A model generated the notes under the pieces. It saw only the letters and a program-made list of their open reading frames with translations, was not told the DNA's origin and did not search any database. Below, one piece after another: positions 39,188 to 48,103 of a DNA stretch of 64,000 bases. The position numbers were made by a program, and so were the translations under genes. This stretch comes from Nocardioides cavernae (GTDB taxonomy: Bacteria; Actinomycetota; Actinomycetes; Propionibacteriales; Nocardioidaceae): the NCBI RefSeq assembly GCF_016907475.1, contig NZ_JAFBCA010000001.1, forward strand, positions 4,526,001-4,590,000, in the 5' to 3' direction. Positions within the stretch are counted from its first letter, which is position 1; each line of letters begins with the position of its first letter.

Positions 39188-39958
39188 CTACGCGGCGCTC
39201 CAGCCGCCGTCGAGGGAGAGGGAGGACCCGGTCATCGAGGTCGCGGCCGGGCTGCACAGGAAGGCCACCGCGTCGGCGACCTCCTCGGGCTCGACGAGCC
39301 GCTTGAGCGGGGTGCGGGCGAGCAGGACGGAGTCGAGGACCTCGTCCTCGGCGATGCCGTGGGCGTGGGCCTGGTCGGCGAGCTGGCCCTCGACCAGGGG
39401 CGTGCGGACGTAGCCGGGGCAGACGGTGTTGCTGGTGACCCCCTTGTCGGCCGCCTCGAGCGCGATGACCTTCGACAGCCCCTCGAGGCCGTGCTTGGCG
39501 CTGACGTACGCCGACTTGTAGGCCGAAGCGCGGTGGCCGTGGACGCTCGAGACGTGGACGAGCCGGCCCCACCCCCGGGCGTACATGCCGGGCAGGACCC
39601 GGCGCGCGAGCAGGAACGGCGCATGCAGCATCAGCGCGTGGATCGCGCGGAACCGCTCGGGGTCGAACTCCTCGACCGGGGCGACGTGCTGGATGCCGGC
39701 GTTGTTGACGAGGATGTCGACGTCGATGTCGAGGGCGGCGATGGCCGCCTCGTCGGTCAGGTCGACGACGTGCGGGGTGCCGTGCACCTGCGCGGCGACC
39801 TTGGCGACGCCCTCGTCGTCACGGTCGAGCAGGTGGACCTCGGCGCCGGCCTCGGCGAGCCGGGCCGCGACCGCCGCACCGATGCCGCTGGCGCCGCCGG
39901 TCACCAGGGCCCGGCGTCCGGTGAGGGCATGCGGTGGGAAGGGGGTGGCGGTGGTCAT
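39188..39958 (-). CDS. bdhA: 3-hydroxybutyrate dehydrogenase
   Basis: The enzyme oxidises D-3-hydroxybutyrate to acetoacetate with NAD. The 256-residue short-chain dehydrogenase has TGGASGIGAAVAARLAEAGA for cofactor binding and LVNNAGIQHVAPVEEFDPER, the typical BdhA segment. The active-site residues are S (HVSSVHG) and Y-x3-K (AYVSAKHG). The ending MTGSSLSLDGGWSAA is also typical. ATG at 39958 follows TACGGT by seven bases. The MHS transporter gene lies 46 bases downstream. Confidence 0.9.
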   Translation of the reverse strand: MTTATPFPPHALTGRRALVTGGASGIGAAVAARLAEAGAEVHLLDRDDEGVAKVAAQVHGTPHVVDLTDEAAIAALDIDVDILVNNAGIQHVAPVEEFDPERFRAIHALMLHAPFLLARRVLPGMYARGWGRLVHVSSVHGHRASAYKSAYVSAKHGLEGLSKVIALEAADKGVTSNTVCPGYVRTPLVEGQLADQAHAHGIAEDEVLDSVLLARTPLKRLVEPEEVADAVAFLCSPAATSMTGSSLSLDGGWSAA

Positions 39959-39965
39959 GGCCCTC

Positions 39966-39971
39966 ACCGTA
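39966..39971 (-). promoter_or_regulatory. bdhA: -10 hexamer TACGGT, leaderless start
   Basis: On the minus strand TACGGT ends seven bases before the bdhA ATG. The divergence from the regulator gene upstream indicates a separate promoter. Confidence 0.5.
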
Positions 39972-40056
39972 GGGAGCGGAGTGACGGAGCGCACATGGGG
40001 GATGCGGCTACACTTGCGGTCCGAACGTGTGGGCGAACCACACCTTCGGGCGTGGA

Positions 40057-41904
40057 TCAGCCGTCCTGCAACCGGGCCAGGCGGAGCGCGAGCTGCAGGT
40101 CGAGCGCCCGCTCGGGCTCGCGCCACCCCGCCCCGAGGAGCTCGCCGACGCGCTCGAGCCGCTGCGTCACGGTGTTGGGGTGCAGGTGGAGCGCGGCCGC
40201 GGTGTCCTTGAGGTGCCCCCCGCTCGCGAACCACGCCTCGAGCGTGGCCACCAGCCCGGTCCCCCGACGCTCGTCCCATGCGCGCACGGGCCCGATCGTG
40301 GCCTCGATGAACGCGGTGACGTGCGCCGGGTCGTTGTCACCGAGGAGGAGCCGGGCGACACCGAGGCCCGCCGGGTCGCTCACGGCGCCGCGGCGACCGA
40401 GGCGGACCAGCGTGTCGAGGCAGCGGCGCGCCTCGTCGTGGGCCGTGACCAGCCGGTCACCGTGGAGCGCGTCGCTCGTGCCGGCGACGCCGACGGTCGC
40501 CACTCCCCCGAGCTCGGCCACGGCCGCCTGCAGGTCGGCCCCCACCCGGCGGGGGTCCTCGCTCGGCACCACGACGACCACCGCGCCGCGGTGCTCGCCG
40601 GCCAGGCCGGAGCTGCGCCGCGCAAGTGCCACGGCGGCGCGGCTGGCGCGGTGCCGGTCGGCGCCGTCGACCGTGGCGGCGGCGACCACCACGGGACCGT
40701 CGAGGCTGGCGCTGTGCCGTCGTACGCGGTCGCGCAACCGCTCGCGAGAGTCGGGGTCGGACTCGAGGAGGTCGGCGAGGAGCTGGCCGCCGAGGCGCTC
40801 CTCGGCGTCGGTGACGGAGCGGGCGAAGAGCAGGACCAGCGCGGTGACCAGCGCTCCGCGCTCGAGCGTACGACGACCCGCGAGGTCGAGGGGCTCGTCG
40901 CGTCGCAGGACCAGGGTGGCGACGTGCTCGGTGCGGGCGAGCGCGGCGGCGACGAGCCCCGATCCGGTCGCCACCGAGCGGCCCGAGGTCACCGCCTCGG
41001 CGACCGCATCGGGCACCGCGTCCGGCCGCGCCTGCGGTGCGTCGTCCCCCGCCAACAGCTCGCCGGTCGGCGTCCACACCGACACCGCGCCGTGGAGCAC
41101 GCCGGAGAGCACCTCGGCCACCTCGGCCACGCCTCCACCGCCGATGAGCAGGTCGGTGAGCCGGTCGTGGGCCAGCGCCGCGGCGTCGACGGCCTCGGTG
41201 TGCCGGGTGAGGGAGCGGTTGGCCTCGTCGAGCTCGACGAACAGGCGGGCGTTCTCCAGCGCCACCACCGCGTGGGCCGCGAAGGAGGTGAGCAGGCTGA
41301 CCTCCGACTGCGGGAAGCGGCGCACGGACCGGTGCACCGCGAGGAGGGCCCCGATCACCACGCCGTCGAGGACCAGGGGCACGCCGAGGATGGCGCGGAT
41401 CTGCTCACCGGCCACCGCCTCGTCGATGTAGCCCTGGTGCACGAACCGCTCGTCCGAGGCGTAGTCCTCGGTGAAGTAGGCCGCACCTGTCTGGGCGACC
41501 AGGCCCAGCAGGCCGGTGCCGAGCGGCAGCCGCAGGGTCTGGAACTCGCGGGTCAGCGCTCCGTCGGTGACCTTCATGTAGGACGCGCCGTCGCTCTCGT
41601 CGTTGAGCGAGAGGTAGGTCATGTCGCAGTGCAGCAGCTGGCGCGCTCGGCGCACGATCGCCGCGAGGATGGTGTCGACGTCGCGGATGGCGGTGAGGTC
41701 GGAGGCCGTCTCGTAGAGCGCGGAGAGCTCGGCCTCCCGGGAGCGCATCCGGCCCATCAGGTCGCGCAGCCGCACCGCCACGTCGTACTCCGAGCGCACC
41801 ACGGTCGCATCGGCCTCGCCCAGGCCCGCCTCGCACTGCGCGAGGTGCTCGTCGAAGGCGGCCAGCGGCGCCTCGTCGTAGAGCAGGTCCAGGAAGGTCG
41901 GCAC
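40057..41904 (-). CDS. GAF domain, PucR-type helix-turn-helix regulator
   Basis: The ~615-residue regulator starts VPTFLDLLYDEAPLAAFDEH. A GAF domain lies at about 85-225 (AIVRRARQLLHCDMTYLSLN, GVPLVLDGVVIGALLAVHRS). A central regulatory region follows, and a C-terminal PucR-type helix-turn-helix comes last (LKDTAAALHLHPNTVTQRLE). It lies upstream of bdhA and the MHS transporter gene and probably activates them on sensing a metabolite. GTG at 41904 is preferred because CAGGAT ends seven bases before it; ATG at 41913 is the alternative. Confidence 0.87.
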   Translation of the reverse strand: MPTFLDLLYDEAPLAAFDEHLAQCEAGLGEADATVVRSEYDVAVRLRDLMGRMRSREAELSALYETASDLTAIRDVDTILAAIVRRARQLLHCDMTYLSLNDESDGASYMKVTDGALTREFQTLRLPLGTGLLGLVAQTGAAYFTEDYASDERFVHQGYIDEAVAGEQIRAILGVPLVLDGVVIGALLAVHRSVRRFPQSEVSLLTSFAAHAVVALENARLFVELDEANRSLTRHTEAVDAAALAHDRLTDLLIGGGGVAEVAEVLSGVLHGAVSVWTPTGELLAGDDAPQARPDAVPDAVAEAVTSGRSVATGSGLVAAALARTEHVATLVLRRDEPLDLAGRRTLERGALVTALVLLFARSVTDAEERLGGQLLADLLESDPDSRERLRDRVRRHSASLDGPVVVAAATVDGADRHRASRAAVALARRSSGLAGEHRGAVVVVVPSEDPRRVGADLQAAVAELGGVATVGVAGTSDALHGDRLVTAHDEARRCLDTLVRLGRRGAVSDPAGLGVARLLLGDNDPAHVTAFIEATIGPVRAWDERRGTGLVATLEAWFASGGHLKDTAAALHLHPNTVTQRLERVGELLGAGWREPERALDLQLALRLARLQDG

Positions 41905-41911
41905 GTCGCAC

Positions 41912-41917
41912 ATCCTG
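41912..41917 (-). promoter_or_regulatory. -10-like hexamer CAGGAT, leaderless start
   Basis: On the minus strand CAGGAT ends seven bases before the GTG at 41904, as at the mug gene. It overlaps the alternative ATG at 41913. Confidence 0.35.
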
Positions 41918-41941
41918 CCCCGTCGGAGCTGCTGGGGGGAC

Positions 41942-43114
41942 TCAGCCCTCTCGGGAGATGAGCATCTCGCGGTCGCCGTAGACGACCTTGTCGCCGTCGA
42001 CCAGCGCCGCCGGCTTGCCCGGCGCGAGCTGGCGCGAGACGCCCTGGCGCACCAGGACCGTGCCGTTGGTCGAGCCGCGGTCCATCACCACGATCGTCCC
42101 GTCGGGTGCGGGGCCGAACTGGGCGTGCGTCTTGGAGACCGACATGTCGGCCGAGGCCAGGGGGATCAGGTGGGCCACCTGCTCGCCCGAGCGCGGCTCG
42201 GGACGGCGCCCGACCAGCGCGAGGCCGGCGATCACGAAGCTCTCGCCGTTGTCGAAGTGCACGCGCCAGCGCGGCGGGGTCATCGGCGTGCCCGGCGCCG
42301 GAGCGGACCGTGCCGCGCCCGCGGGCATGCGGTGGGACGGCGGGGCCTGCTGCTGGGCCGCCGGCGGCGACCACTGCTGCGCGGGCACCGGCTGCGGCTG
42401 CTGGGCGGGCGTGGGCCGCAGCGGCGCCTGTGCAGGCGCGGGCCGGGGCGCCTGGACGGGCGCCTGAGCGGGCGCCGGGGTTGCCGCGGGCCGAGCGAGG
42501 TCGGCGGGCAGCGGCTGGCGGCGCATGGAGTGCTCGGAGCGCTCGGGTGTCCTCACCTGTTCGATGGGCGGCGCCGGGACGAGCCGCATCGCGGTGAGGT
42601 TGACGATGTGGCGCGGGCCGTCGTCGGCGGCGGTGTCGGCGACCTCCACGACAGGGCGTACGTCGACCACGACGGTGTTGGTCAGGTGGTCGTGCCAGCC
42701 GCGTCGCTGCCGGGTGCGGTCCTCCACGGCCGTCCAGGCCAGGGTGGCCACACCGATGCCGAAGGTGGGCAGTCCCGCGACGCCCAGCACGAGCGAGCGG
42801 AGCAGCGCCGGGCCGACCCCGATCGGGGTGCCGGTGCCGTGGTGCACCACGCGCAGGCCGGTCACCGCCTTGCCGGGCGACGTGCCGGTGAGGCCGAGCA
42901 CGACGGCCAGCACCAGCCAGAGGAGCACCGTCGCACCGGCGACCGCGCCGACCACGGTCCACACGTCGTCGGAGACGAGCAGGGCGGTCGCGACGCCCAC
43001 GCCGCCGATGACGGTCCAGGCGAGGAGGCGGTCGATGGCGAAGGCCGCGAAGCGTCGTTCGAGCTGGGCGACGGGGTAGGTCATGGCCTGGGGGTGCTGG
43101 GTCACGGGGGTCAC
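41942..43114 (-). CDS. RDD membrane protein with C-terminal FHA domain
   Basis: The 390-residue fusion has an RDD membrane domain at about 15-150 (LERRFAAFAIDRLLAWTVIG, GTSPGKAVTGLRVVHHGTGT). A disordered Pro/Gln/Ala linker follows (about 200-285). A C-terminal FHA domain closes it (NGESFVIAGLALVGRRPEPR, SVSKTHAQF, MDRGSTNGTVLVRQG). FHA domains bind phosphothreonine. With the next two genes it forms a phospho-signalling set. GTG at 43114 is 13 bases after the upstream stop. Confidence 0.87.
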   Translation of the reverse strand: MTPVTQHPQAMTYPVAQLERRFAAFAIDRLLAWTVIGGVGVATALLVSDDVWTVVGAVAGATVLLWLVLAVVLGLTGTSPGKAVTGLRVVHHGTGTPIGVGPALLRSLVLGVAGLPTFGIGVATLAWTAVEDRTRQRRGWHDHLTNTVVVDVRPVVEVADTAADDGPRHIVNLTAMRLVPAPPIEQVRTPERSEHSMRRQPLPADLARPAATPAPAQAPVQAPRPAPAQAPLRPTPAQQPQPVPAQQWSPPAAQQQAPPSHRMPAGAARSAPAPGTPMTPPRWRVHFDNGESFVIAGLALVGRRPEPRSGEQVAHLIPLASADMSVSKTHAQFGPAPDGTIVVMDRGSTNGTVLVRQGVSRQLAPGKPAALVDGDKVVYGDREMLISREG

Positions 43115-43126
43115 GGTGGCTGTTGA

Positions 43127-44257
43127 TCAGGGGTTGGTGACCTGGATGGTCACGCCGTCGCCGAGGTCGAGGACGGCGCCGGGGATCAGGCTGACGGCGA
43201 TGCCGGGCTTGAGGTCCTCGGCGTCGAGACCCGGCTGGGCGAGGACGGTGCCGTTGGTGGAGCCGAGGTCGGTCGCGATGGCTGACCCGTGGTCGGCGCC
43301 CGCGCCCGGACGGATCTCGAGATGGGTGGAGGAGATCTCCTGGTGCGGGCTGGGCACCGTCACGACGTGGGGCTGGTCGTGGGAGGCGAAGCGTCCCGCC
43401 TCGGGCGCGCGACCCACCAGCACGGTGCGGTCGACAGCGACCACGTCGCCGGTGGAGAAGACGAGGGACGCGACCGGCTGCGAGACCACGTCGGGCGCGA
43501 TCTCCTGGCCGGGGATGGGCGGGCGTTCGAAGTCGGCGTGCGGGGTGCCGACCTGGGTCTGGCCGTCACGGTCGGGCCACTTGTCCTCGACGACGGGGGT
43601 CTCCCCGGTCGGCGTCGGGTCGTCCCCGGGCGCGCCGAACTGCATCGGCGGGGCGGGCGGCACGGGTGCCGCCTCGGGCTCAGGGGTGGGCTCCGGGGTG
43701 GGCTCCGGGGTGGGCTCGGGCTCCGGCTCCGGGGTGGCCTCGAGAGGGGGCTCGGGCTCCGGCTCCGGGGCGGCCGCGGGAACGCCGACGGGTGCGGGCT
43801 CGCCGGCCTCGCCGGCGGACGCGGGCGCGGACGCCGTACCGAACTCCACGACCGAGACGCGGGCCAGGCCGGCCGTGAGGGGGTGGTCGGCGGAGCCCTC
43901 GCCGGTGAGCGTCACCCGGACACTGGTCACGCCGGTGAGGACCTGCTCGGCCCAGGTGGCGCCGGGGGACCCGCTGAGGATCTCCTCGCCACCCGTCGAG
44001 GACACGGTCGCAGTGGGCGCGCCCCGCACGATGAGGCGGGTCGAGTCGTCGTCGTGGGCGACGAGGGCGAAGTGGTCGAGCGAGGACAGCCCGCCTGCGA
44101 GCAGGGCGTCGAGCAGGGCATCGGCCGCGGCACCGGAGTCGGCGAGGTCCCACAGCGCGGCCACCCGACCGCGCTGGCTGACCGGCAGCAGGACCGTCAC
44201 CCCGTCGCCGACGACGGCGTACCAGTCCCCCGGCGCGAACCTCGCCTCAGTGCTCAC
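43127..44257 (-). CDS. FHA domain protein
   Basis: The 376-residue soluble protein has an N-terminal domain of unknown type (FAPGDWYAVVGDGVTVLLPV). A Pro-Glu-Thr repeat linker follows (about 165-210). The C-terminal FHA domain contains VLVGRAPEAGRF, PHQEISSTHLEIR and ATDLGSTNGTVLAQPG. It probably recognises threonine-phosphorylated partners. GTG start overlaps the PP2C stop (GTGA). Confidence 0.87.
   Translation of the reverse strand: MSTEARFAPGDWYAVVGDGVTVLLPVSQRGRVAALWDLADSGAAADALLDALLAGGLSSLDHFALVAHDDDSTRLIVRGAPTATVSSTGGEEILSGSPGATWAEQVLTGVTSVRVTLTGEGSADHPLTAGLARVSVVEFGTASAPASAGEAGEPAPVGVPAAAPEPEPEPPLEATPEPEPEPTPEPTPEPTPEPEAAPVPPAPPMQFGAPGDDPTPTGETPVVEDKWPDRDGQTQVGTPHADFERPPIPGQEIAPDVVSQPVASLVFSTGDVVAVDRTVLVGRAPEAGRFASHDQPHVVTVPSPHQEISSTHLEIRPGAGADHGSAIATDLGSTNGTVLAQPGLDAEDLKPGIAVSLIPGAVLDLGDGVTIQVTNP
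43683..43718 (-). repeat. 12-bp tandem repeat coding Pro-Glu-Pro-Thr
   Basis: Three direct copies of a 12-base unit (GGGGTGGGCTCC on plus) lie inside the FHA gene, with related units to about 43770. They encode the PEPT linker repeats. Copy number may vary between strains. Confidence 0.7.
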
Positions 44258-45069
44258 AGTCGTCCCCCCAGCTTCGATTCGAGACTCTCCTGCTGGCGCC
44301 GGGAGTCATAGGTCGCGTCCTTCACCAATCCCACCACATCGACGACCACCGCAGTGGCGTTGTCGCGACCACCGGCCGCCACCGCGGCCCGCACCAGCGC
44401 GTCGGCGGCGTCGCGGGGGTCGGCGACGGACTCGAGGATCTCCTCGATCTCCTTGTCGTCGATCATTCCGGTCACGCCGTCGCTGCACAGCAGCAGGCGC
44501 TCGACCGAGCCGAGGGGCAGGAGGAAGAAGTCGGGGCGGATCCCCTCGGGGCTGCCGAGCGCGCGGGTGATGACGTGCCGCTCGGGGTGGACAGACGCTT
44601 CCTCTGCGGTGATGCGCCCGGCGTCGATGAGCTCCTGGACGACGGAGTGGTCGACGCTCACCTGCTCCAGCCGGCGCTCGATGATGCGGTAGATCCGGGA
44701 GTCGCCGAGGTTGGCCAGCAGCCACTTGGTGACGCCGTCGTCGACGACGAGGACCGCCACCACGGCGGTCGTGCCCGCGTGCCAGCCGGGATGCATGGCC
44801 CGGTGGGCGTCGCCGTAGTCGACGATGCGCGCCTGCGCACGGGTGAAGGCGTCAGCGACGAGCTCGGCCCCGCGTCGCGGGTCGTAGGACTCGGCGAGCC
44901 GCTGGAACTCCTCGACCACCATCTGGCTCGCGACGTCGCCGCCGGAGTGGCCGCCCATGCCGTCGGCGACGACGAAGACGGGAGGCGCCACGAGGTAGGA
45001 GTCCTCGTTGACCTTCCGCACCAGTCCGACGTCCGTCGACGCCCCGTGGTGCAGATCAACGTCAAGCAT
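44254..45069 (-). CDS. PP2C-family serine/threonine phosphatase
   Basis: The 271-residue metal-dependent phosphatase has all the acidic metal ligands: VRKVNEDSYLV, VVADGMGGHSGGDVASQ, LLLCSDGVTGM and AGGRDNATAVVV. It would remove phosphate from Ser/Thr-phosphorylated proteins, opposing an unseen kinase. ATG at 45069 follows GAGG by six bases. It is the first gene of the PP2C-FHA-RDD/FHA operon. No kinase gene lies in the window. Confidence 0.92.
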   Translation of the reverse strand: MLDVDLHHGASTDVGLVRKVNEDSYLVAPPVFVVADGMGGHSGGDVASQMVVEEFQRLAESYDPRRGAELVADAFTRAQARIVDYGDAHRAMHPGWHAGTTAVVAVLVVDDGVTKWLLANLGDSRIYRIIERRLEQVSVDHSVVQELIDAGRITAEEASVHPERHVITRALGSPEGIRPDFFLLPLGSVERLLLCSDGVTGMIDDKEIEEILESVADPRDAADALVRAAVAAGGRDNATAVVVDVVGLVKDATYDSRRQQESLESKLGGRL

Positions 45070-45124
45070 GTCGGCCCTCTTCGCCCCGTGTCGAGATGTG
45101 GGGCCGCGGTGCCGGCCCGGCGAG

Positions 45125-45130
45125 TAGCGT
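45125..45130 (+). promoter_or_regulatory. -10 hexamer TAGCGT, leaderless start
   Basis: TAGCGT ends seven bases before the ATG at 45138, in the short divergent gap with the PP2C gene. Confidence 0.5.
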
Positions 45131-45137
45131 AAGAGGG

Positions 45138-47408
45138 ATGTCCAGTTCAGGGCGGACGACACCCGCACGCACCCTCGCCGACCAGCTGCGCAGCTGGCCG
45201 GACGACCGGCTCGTGGCGCTGCTCAGGGCCCGTCCAGATCTCGCCACACCCGCCCCTCAAGATTCCTCGCAGCTCGCCTCGCGGGCCGCGACGCGTTCGT
45301 CGATCCACCGGGCCCTCGACGGACTGGACCGCCTCGAGCTTTCCGTGCTTGATGCCCTCCTGGTTGCAGGTCAAACCACTTCTGCGGACCTGATCTCGAT
45401 CGTCCACGCCGACCGGACCCGTACGGCGGCGGCGCTGCAGCGGCTGCTCGACCTGGCACTGGCCTGGGAGGCACCTGGCGGCGTCCGGGCGCTCACCGGC
45501 GTGGCGGATGCGATGCGGGGCATGCCCGGCCTCGTCAGCGGGCTGCGCCCGGCCAGCCCCGAGCCCGCGAGCCCGGACGCGCTGACGGCGCGGATCGCCG
45601 AGCTGTCCCCGGCCGCGACCGCGCTGCTGCGCCACGTCGACGACCACGGCGGTGAGGGCACGACGGGGTCGGCCCGGCGCACCGTCTCACCGACCGAGGC
45701 GCGCACGCCGGCCGAGGAGCTGATCAGCCGGCGCCTGCTCGTGCCCCGCGAAGGTGCCGCCGTCGTCCTGCCCGGCGAGGTCGGTCTGGCGCTCCGTGGC
45801 GGCCGGACGACCCGGGAGCCGGTCGACGAGGTGCCACCGCTGGCGACGTCGGCGCGCGACGCCGCACTGGTCGCCCGGACGGCCGCAGGGGCGGCCTTCG
45901 ACGTCGTACGCCGCGTGGAGCTGCTGCTCGACCACTGGGGCGTGCAGCCGCCCAGCGTCCTGCGCAGCGGCGGCCTCGCCGTGCGCGACCTCAAGGCGGT
46001 GGCGCGCGAGCTGCACGTCGACGAGCCCGGGGCGGCCCTGGTGGTTGAGGTGGCGCTGGCGTCCGGCCTGATCGCCGAGGCGGCCGCCGCAGACGGGACG
46101 CCCTCGTGGCTGCCCACCGACGAGTTCGACCTCTGGTCGGGCCTGCCGCTCGCCGAGCGGTGGACGCGCCTGGTGGGCGGGTGGCTCGCCAGCAGCCGGG
46201 TGCCCTCGCTCGTCGGCTCGCGCGACCCGGCCGGCAAGGCCTGGAACGCGCTCGCCCCCGAGCTCTCCAGTGGGCTCGCCGAGGAGGCCCGTCGGCTCGC
46301 GCGGCACGTGCTGGCCGAGGTGCCCGAGGGCGAGGTGCTCGCGATCGGCACCGGTATCGCCTCGCTGGTGCAGCGCATCGGCTGGCTGCGTCCGCGTCGG
46401 CCCACGATCTTCGCCGACCTGGTCACGGCCGCGCTGGCGGAGGCGGCCGCGCTGGGGGTCACGGGCGCCGGAGGCCTGCCGCCCAGCGGACGGCACGTGG
46501 CGGGCGGCGACCTCCCGGCGGCCGCGGAGGCGATCGCCGCCGACCTTCCCCGACCGGTCGACCACGTCCTCCTGCAGGCCGACCTCACGGCCGTCGCCCC
46601 CGGTCCGCTCGAGACGGAGGTGGCCCGGCGCCTGCACCTGCTCGCGGACGTGGAGTCGCGCGGCGGTGCGACGGTCTACCGCTTCACCTCCGGGTCGCTG
46701 CGCCGCGGCTTCGACGCGGGGTGGTCCAGCGGCGAGGTGCGTGACTTCCTCACGTCGGTCTCGCAGACGCCGGTCCCCCAGCCCCTGGAGTTCCTCGTCG
46801 AGGACGTCGCCCGCACCTTCGGCACCGTGCGGGTCGGGCACGCCGAGGCGTTCCTGCGCGCCGACGACGAGGCCGCGCTCGCCGCGCTGGTGCACGACCC
46901 GCGGGGGCGCAGCCTCGGCCTCCGTCTGCTCGCCCCGACCGTCGCGATCGCCACCTCTCCCCTCGACGTCCTGCTGCCCCGGCTCCGCGAGCTGGGGGCC
47001 GCTCCGGTCGTCGAGGCCGCCGACGGCACGGTCCGCGTCAGCCGCCCCGACCTGCAGCGTGCCCGCGCCCGCCGCGGCCGCCGCCCCGCCGGCGCCGTCG
47101 AGGCACGGCAGGCGGCCCAGGTCCAGGCGGTGGCGACGGCCATCCGTGCCGGCGACCGCGCCGAGTCCTCACGGCCCGCGAGCGCCGAGGCGACGACGAC
47201 CCCGTCGGGCGCACTGGCCGCCCTGCGGGAGGCGATCGAGGCGGGCAGCACCGTGGTCATCGGCTACGTCGACGGCCACGGCGCGAACGGCGAGCGGGTC
47301 GTCGACCCGCGCCGCCTCGACGGCGGCCGGCTCTCGGCGTACGACCACCGCGCCGACGACGTCCGGGAGTTCGCCGTGCACCGCATCACCGGTGTCCGGC
47401 GCGCCTGA
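45138..47408 (+). CDS. helicase-associated (XPB partner) protein with C-terminal WYL-like domain
   Basis: The 756-residue product belongs to the actinobacterial family encoded next to XPB helicase. The N-terminal half has repeated winged-helix-like units (LDGLDRLELSVLDALLVAGQ). The middle matches the helicase C-terminal-like domain (EFLVEDVARTFGTVRVGHAE). The last ~70 residues look like a WYL ligand-sensing domain: GSTVVIGYVDGHGANGERVV, LSAYDHRADDVREFAVHRIT. No Walker A motif is present, so it is not itself an ATPase. ATG at 45138 was set by TAGCGT seven bases upstream. Confidence 0.82.
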   Translation: MSSSGRTTPARTLADQLRSWPDDRLVALLRARPDLATPAPQDSSQLASRAATRSSIHRALDGLDRLELSVLDALLVAGQTTSADLISIVHADRTRTAAALQRLLDLALAWEAPGGVRALTGVADAMRGMPGLVSGLRPASPEPASPDALTARIAELSPAATALLRHVDDHGGEGTTGSARRTVSPTEARTPAEELISRRLLVPREGAAVVLPGEVGLALRGGRTTREPVDEVPPLATSARDAALVARTAAGAAFDVVRRVELLLDHWGVQPPSVLRSGGLAVRDLKAVARELHVDEPGAALVVEVALASGLIAEAAAADGTPSWLPTDEFDLWSGLPLAERWTRLVGGWLASSRVPSLVGSRDPAGKAWNALAPELSSGLAEEARRLARHVLAEVPEGEVLAIGTGIASLVQRIGWLRPRRPTIFADLVTAALAEAAALGVTGAGGLPPSGRHVAGGDLPAAAEAIAADLPRPVDHVLLQADLTAVAPGPLETEVARRLHLLADVESRGGATVYRFTSGSLRRGFDAGWSSGEVRDFLTSVSQTPVPQPLEFLVEDVARTFGTVRVGHAEAFLRADDEAALAALVHDPRGRSLGLRLLAPTVAIATSPLDVLLPRLRELGAAPVVEAADGTVRVSRPDLQRARARRGRRPAGAVEARQAAQVQAVATAIRAGDRAESSRPASAEATTTPSGALAALREAIEAGSTVVIGYVDGHGANGERVVDPRRLDGGRLSAYDHRADDVREFAVHRITGVRRA

Positions 47409-47410
47409 AT

Positions 47411-47470
47411 CACCCCACGACCTTCCCCTCCTCCGCTCCGCTCCCCCGGACAAGCCCGCAGGGACCCCGA
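47411..47470 (+). repeat. dispersed ~60-bp repeat, copy C
   Basis: This copy begins two bases after the stop of the helicase-associated gene. It matches copy B (17265-17324) at 52 of 60 positions. Its core is CTCCGCTCCGCTCCCCCGGA, followed by GCAGGGACCCCGA. Confidence 0.8.
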
Positions 47471-47517
47471 CACCCTGACCACCCCGACACGCGTGCGCGT
47501 TCGCGTGGGCTCCTCCG

Positions 47518-47523
47518 TAGACT
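47518..47523 (+). promoter_or_regulatory. -10 hexamer TAGACT, leaderless start
   Basis: TAGACT ends six bases before the ATG at 47530. Confidence 0.55.
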
Positions 47524-47529
47524 TGGACG

Positions 47530-48093
47530 ATGGACTTCATCCGGTACGCCGAGCGCGCAGCGTCGCTCGTCAACGCCGACCTCGTCGACGAGGAGGCGCT
47601 GCGTGAGCACCTCGCCGACCGCTCGTGGCTGCACCGCTCGGTGGTCGCGGGTGACGTCGAGTCCGTGCGGGCCTTCCAGGCCGAGCTGCGGCCGGTGTTC
47701 GAGGCCTCCGACGTCGACGACGTCGCGCTGGTGGTGAGCTCGCTCAACGACCTGCTCGCCGAGCACCCGGTCACGCCGATGATCTCCGACCACGACCCTG
47801 ACAACCTCCACATGCACGTGGCCAACCGCGCCGCCTCGGTCGCCGAGCTCCTGGTCGGCGAGGCGCTGATGGGGCTGGCCAACCTGGTGTGCGACCTCGG
47901 CGCCACCCGCCTCGGCATCTGCTCGGAGCCTCGCTGCGACCACGTCTTCGTCGACACCTCCCCCAACCAGTCGCGCCGCTACTGCTCGGACCGGTGCTCC
48001 TCACGCGCCAACGTGGCTGCCTTCCGGGCGCGGCGTCGCGCCGAGCAGGTGGACCCCCCGACCACCACCCGGGCCGCGGCGGCCTCCTCGTGA
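47530..48093 (+). CDS. CGNR-type zinc finger protein (ABATE domain)
   Basis: The 187-residue product has an N-terminal ABATE-like helical domain (FIRYAERAASLVNADLVDEE). A C-terminal zinc finger has four cysteines: CSEPRCDHVFVDTS and RRYCSDRCSSRANVAAFRAR. The usual CGNR tetrad is CSSR here. Such proteins are thought to be DNA-binding regulators. It sits between the helicase-associated gene and XPB, with the XPB start ten bases after its stop. Confidence 0.88.
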   Translation: MDFIRYAERAASLVNADLVDEEALREHLADRSWLHRSVVAGDVESVRAFQAELRPVFEASDVDDVALVVSSLNDLLAEHPVTPMISDHDPDNLHMHVANRAASVAELLVGEALMGLANLVCDLGATRLGICSEPRCDHVFVDTSPNQSRRYCSDRCSSRANVAAFRARRRAEQVDPPTTTRAAAASS

Positions 48094-48103
48094 GGGCCAC
48101 CGG

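Noticed and set aside
43683..43770. CRISPR-like or non-coding tandem repeat
   Set aside because: Units are 12 bases, in frame, and encode the Pro-Glu-Thr linker of the FHA protein.
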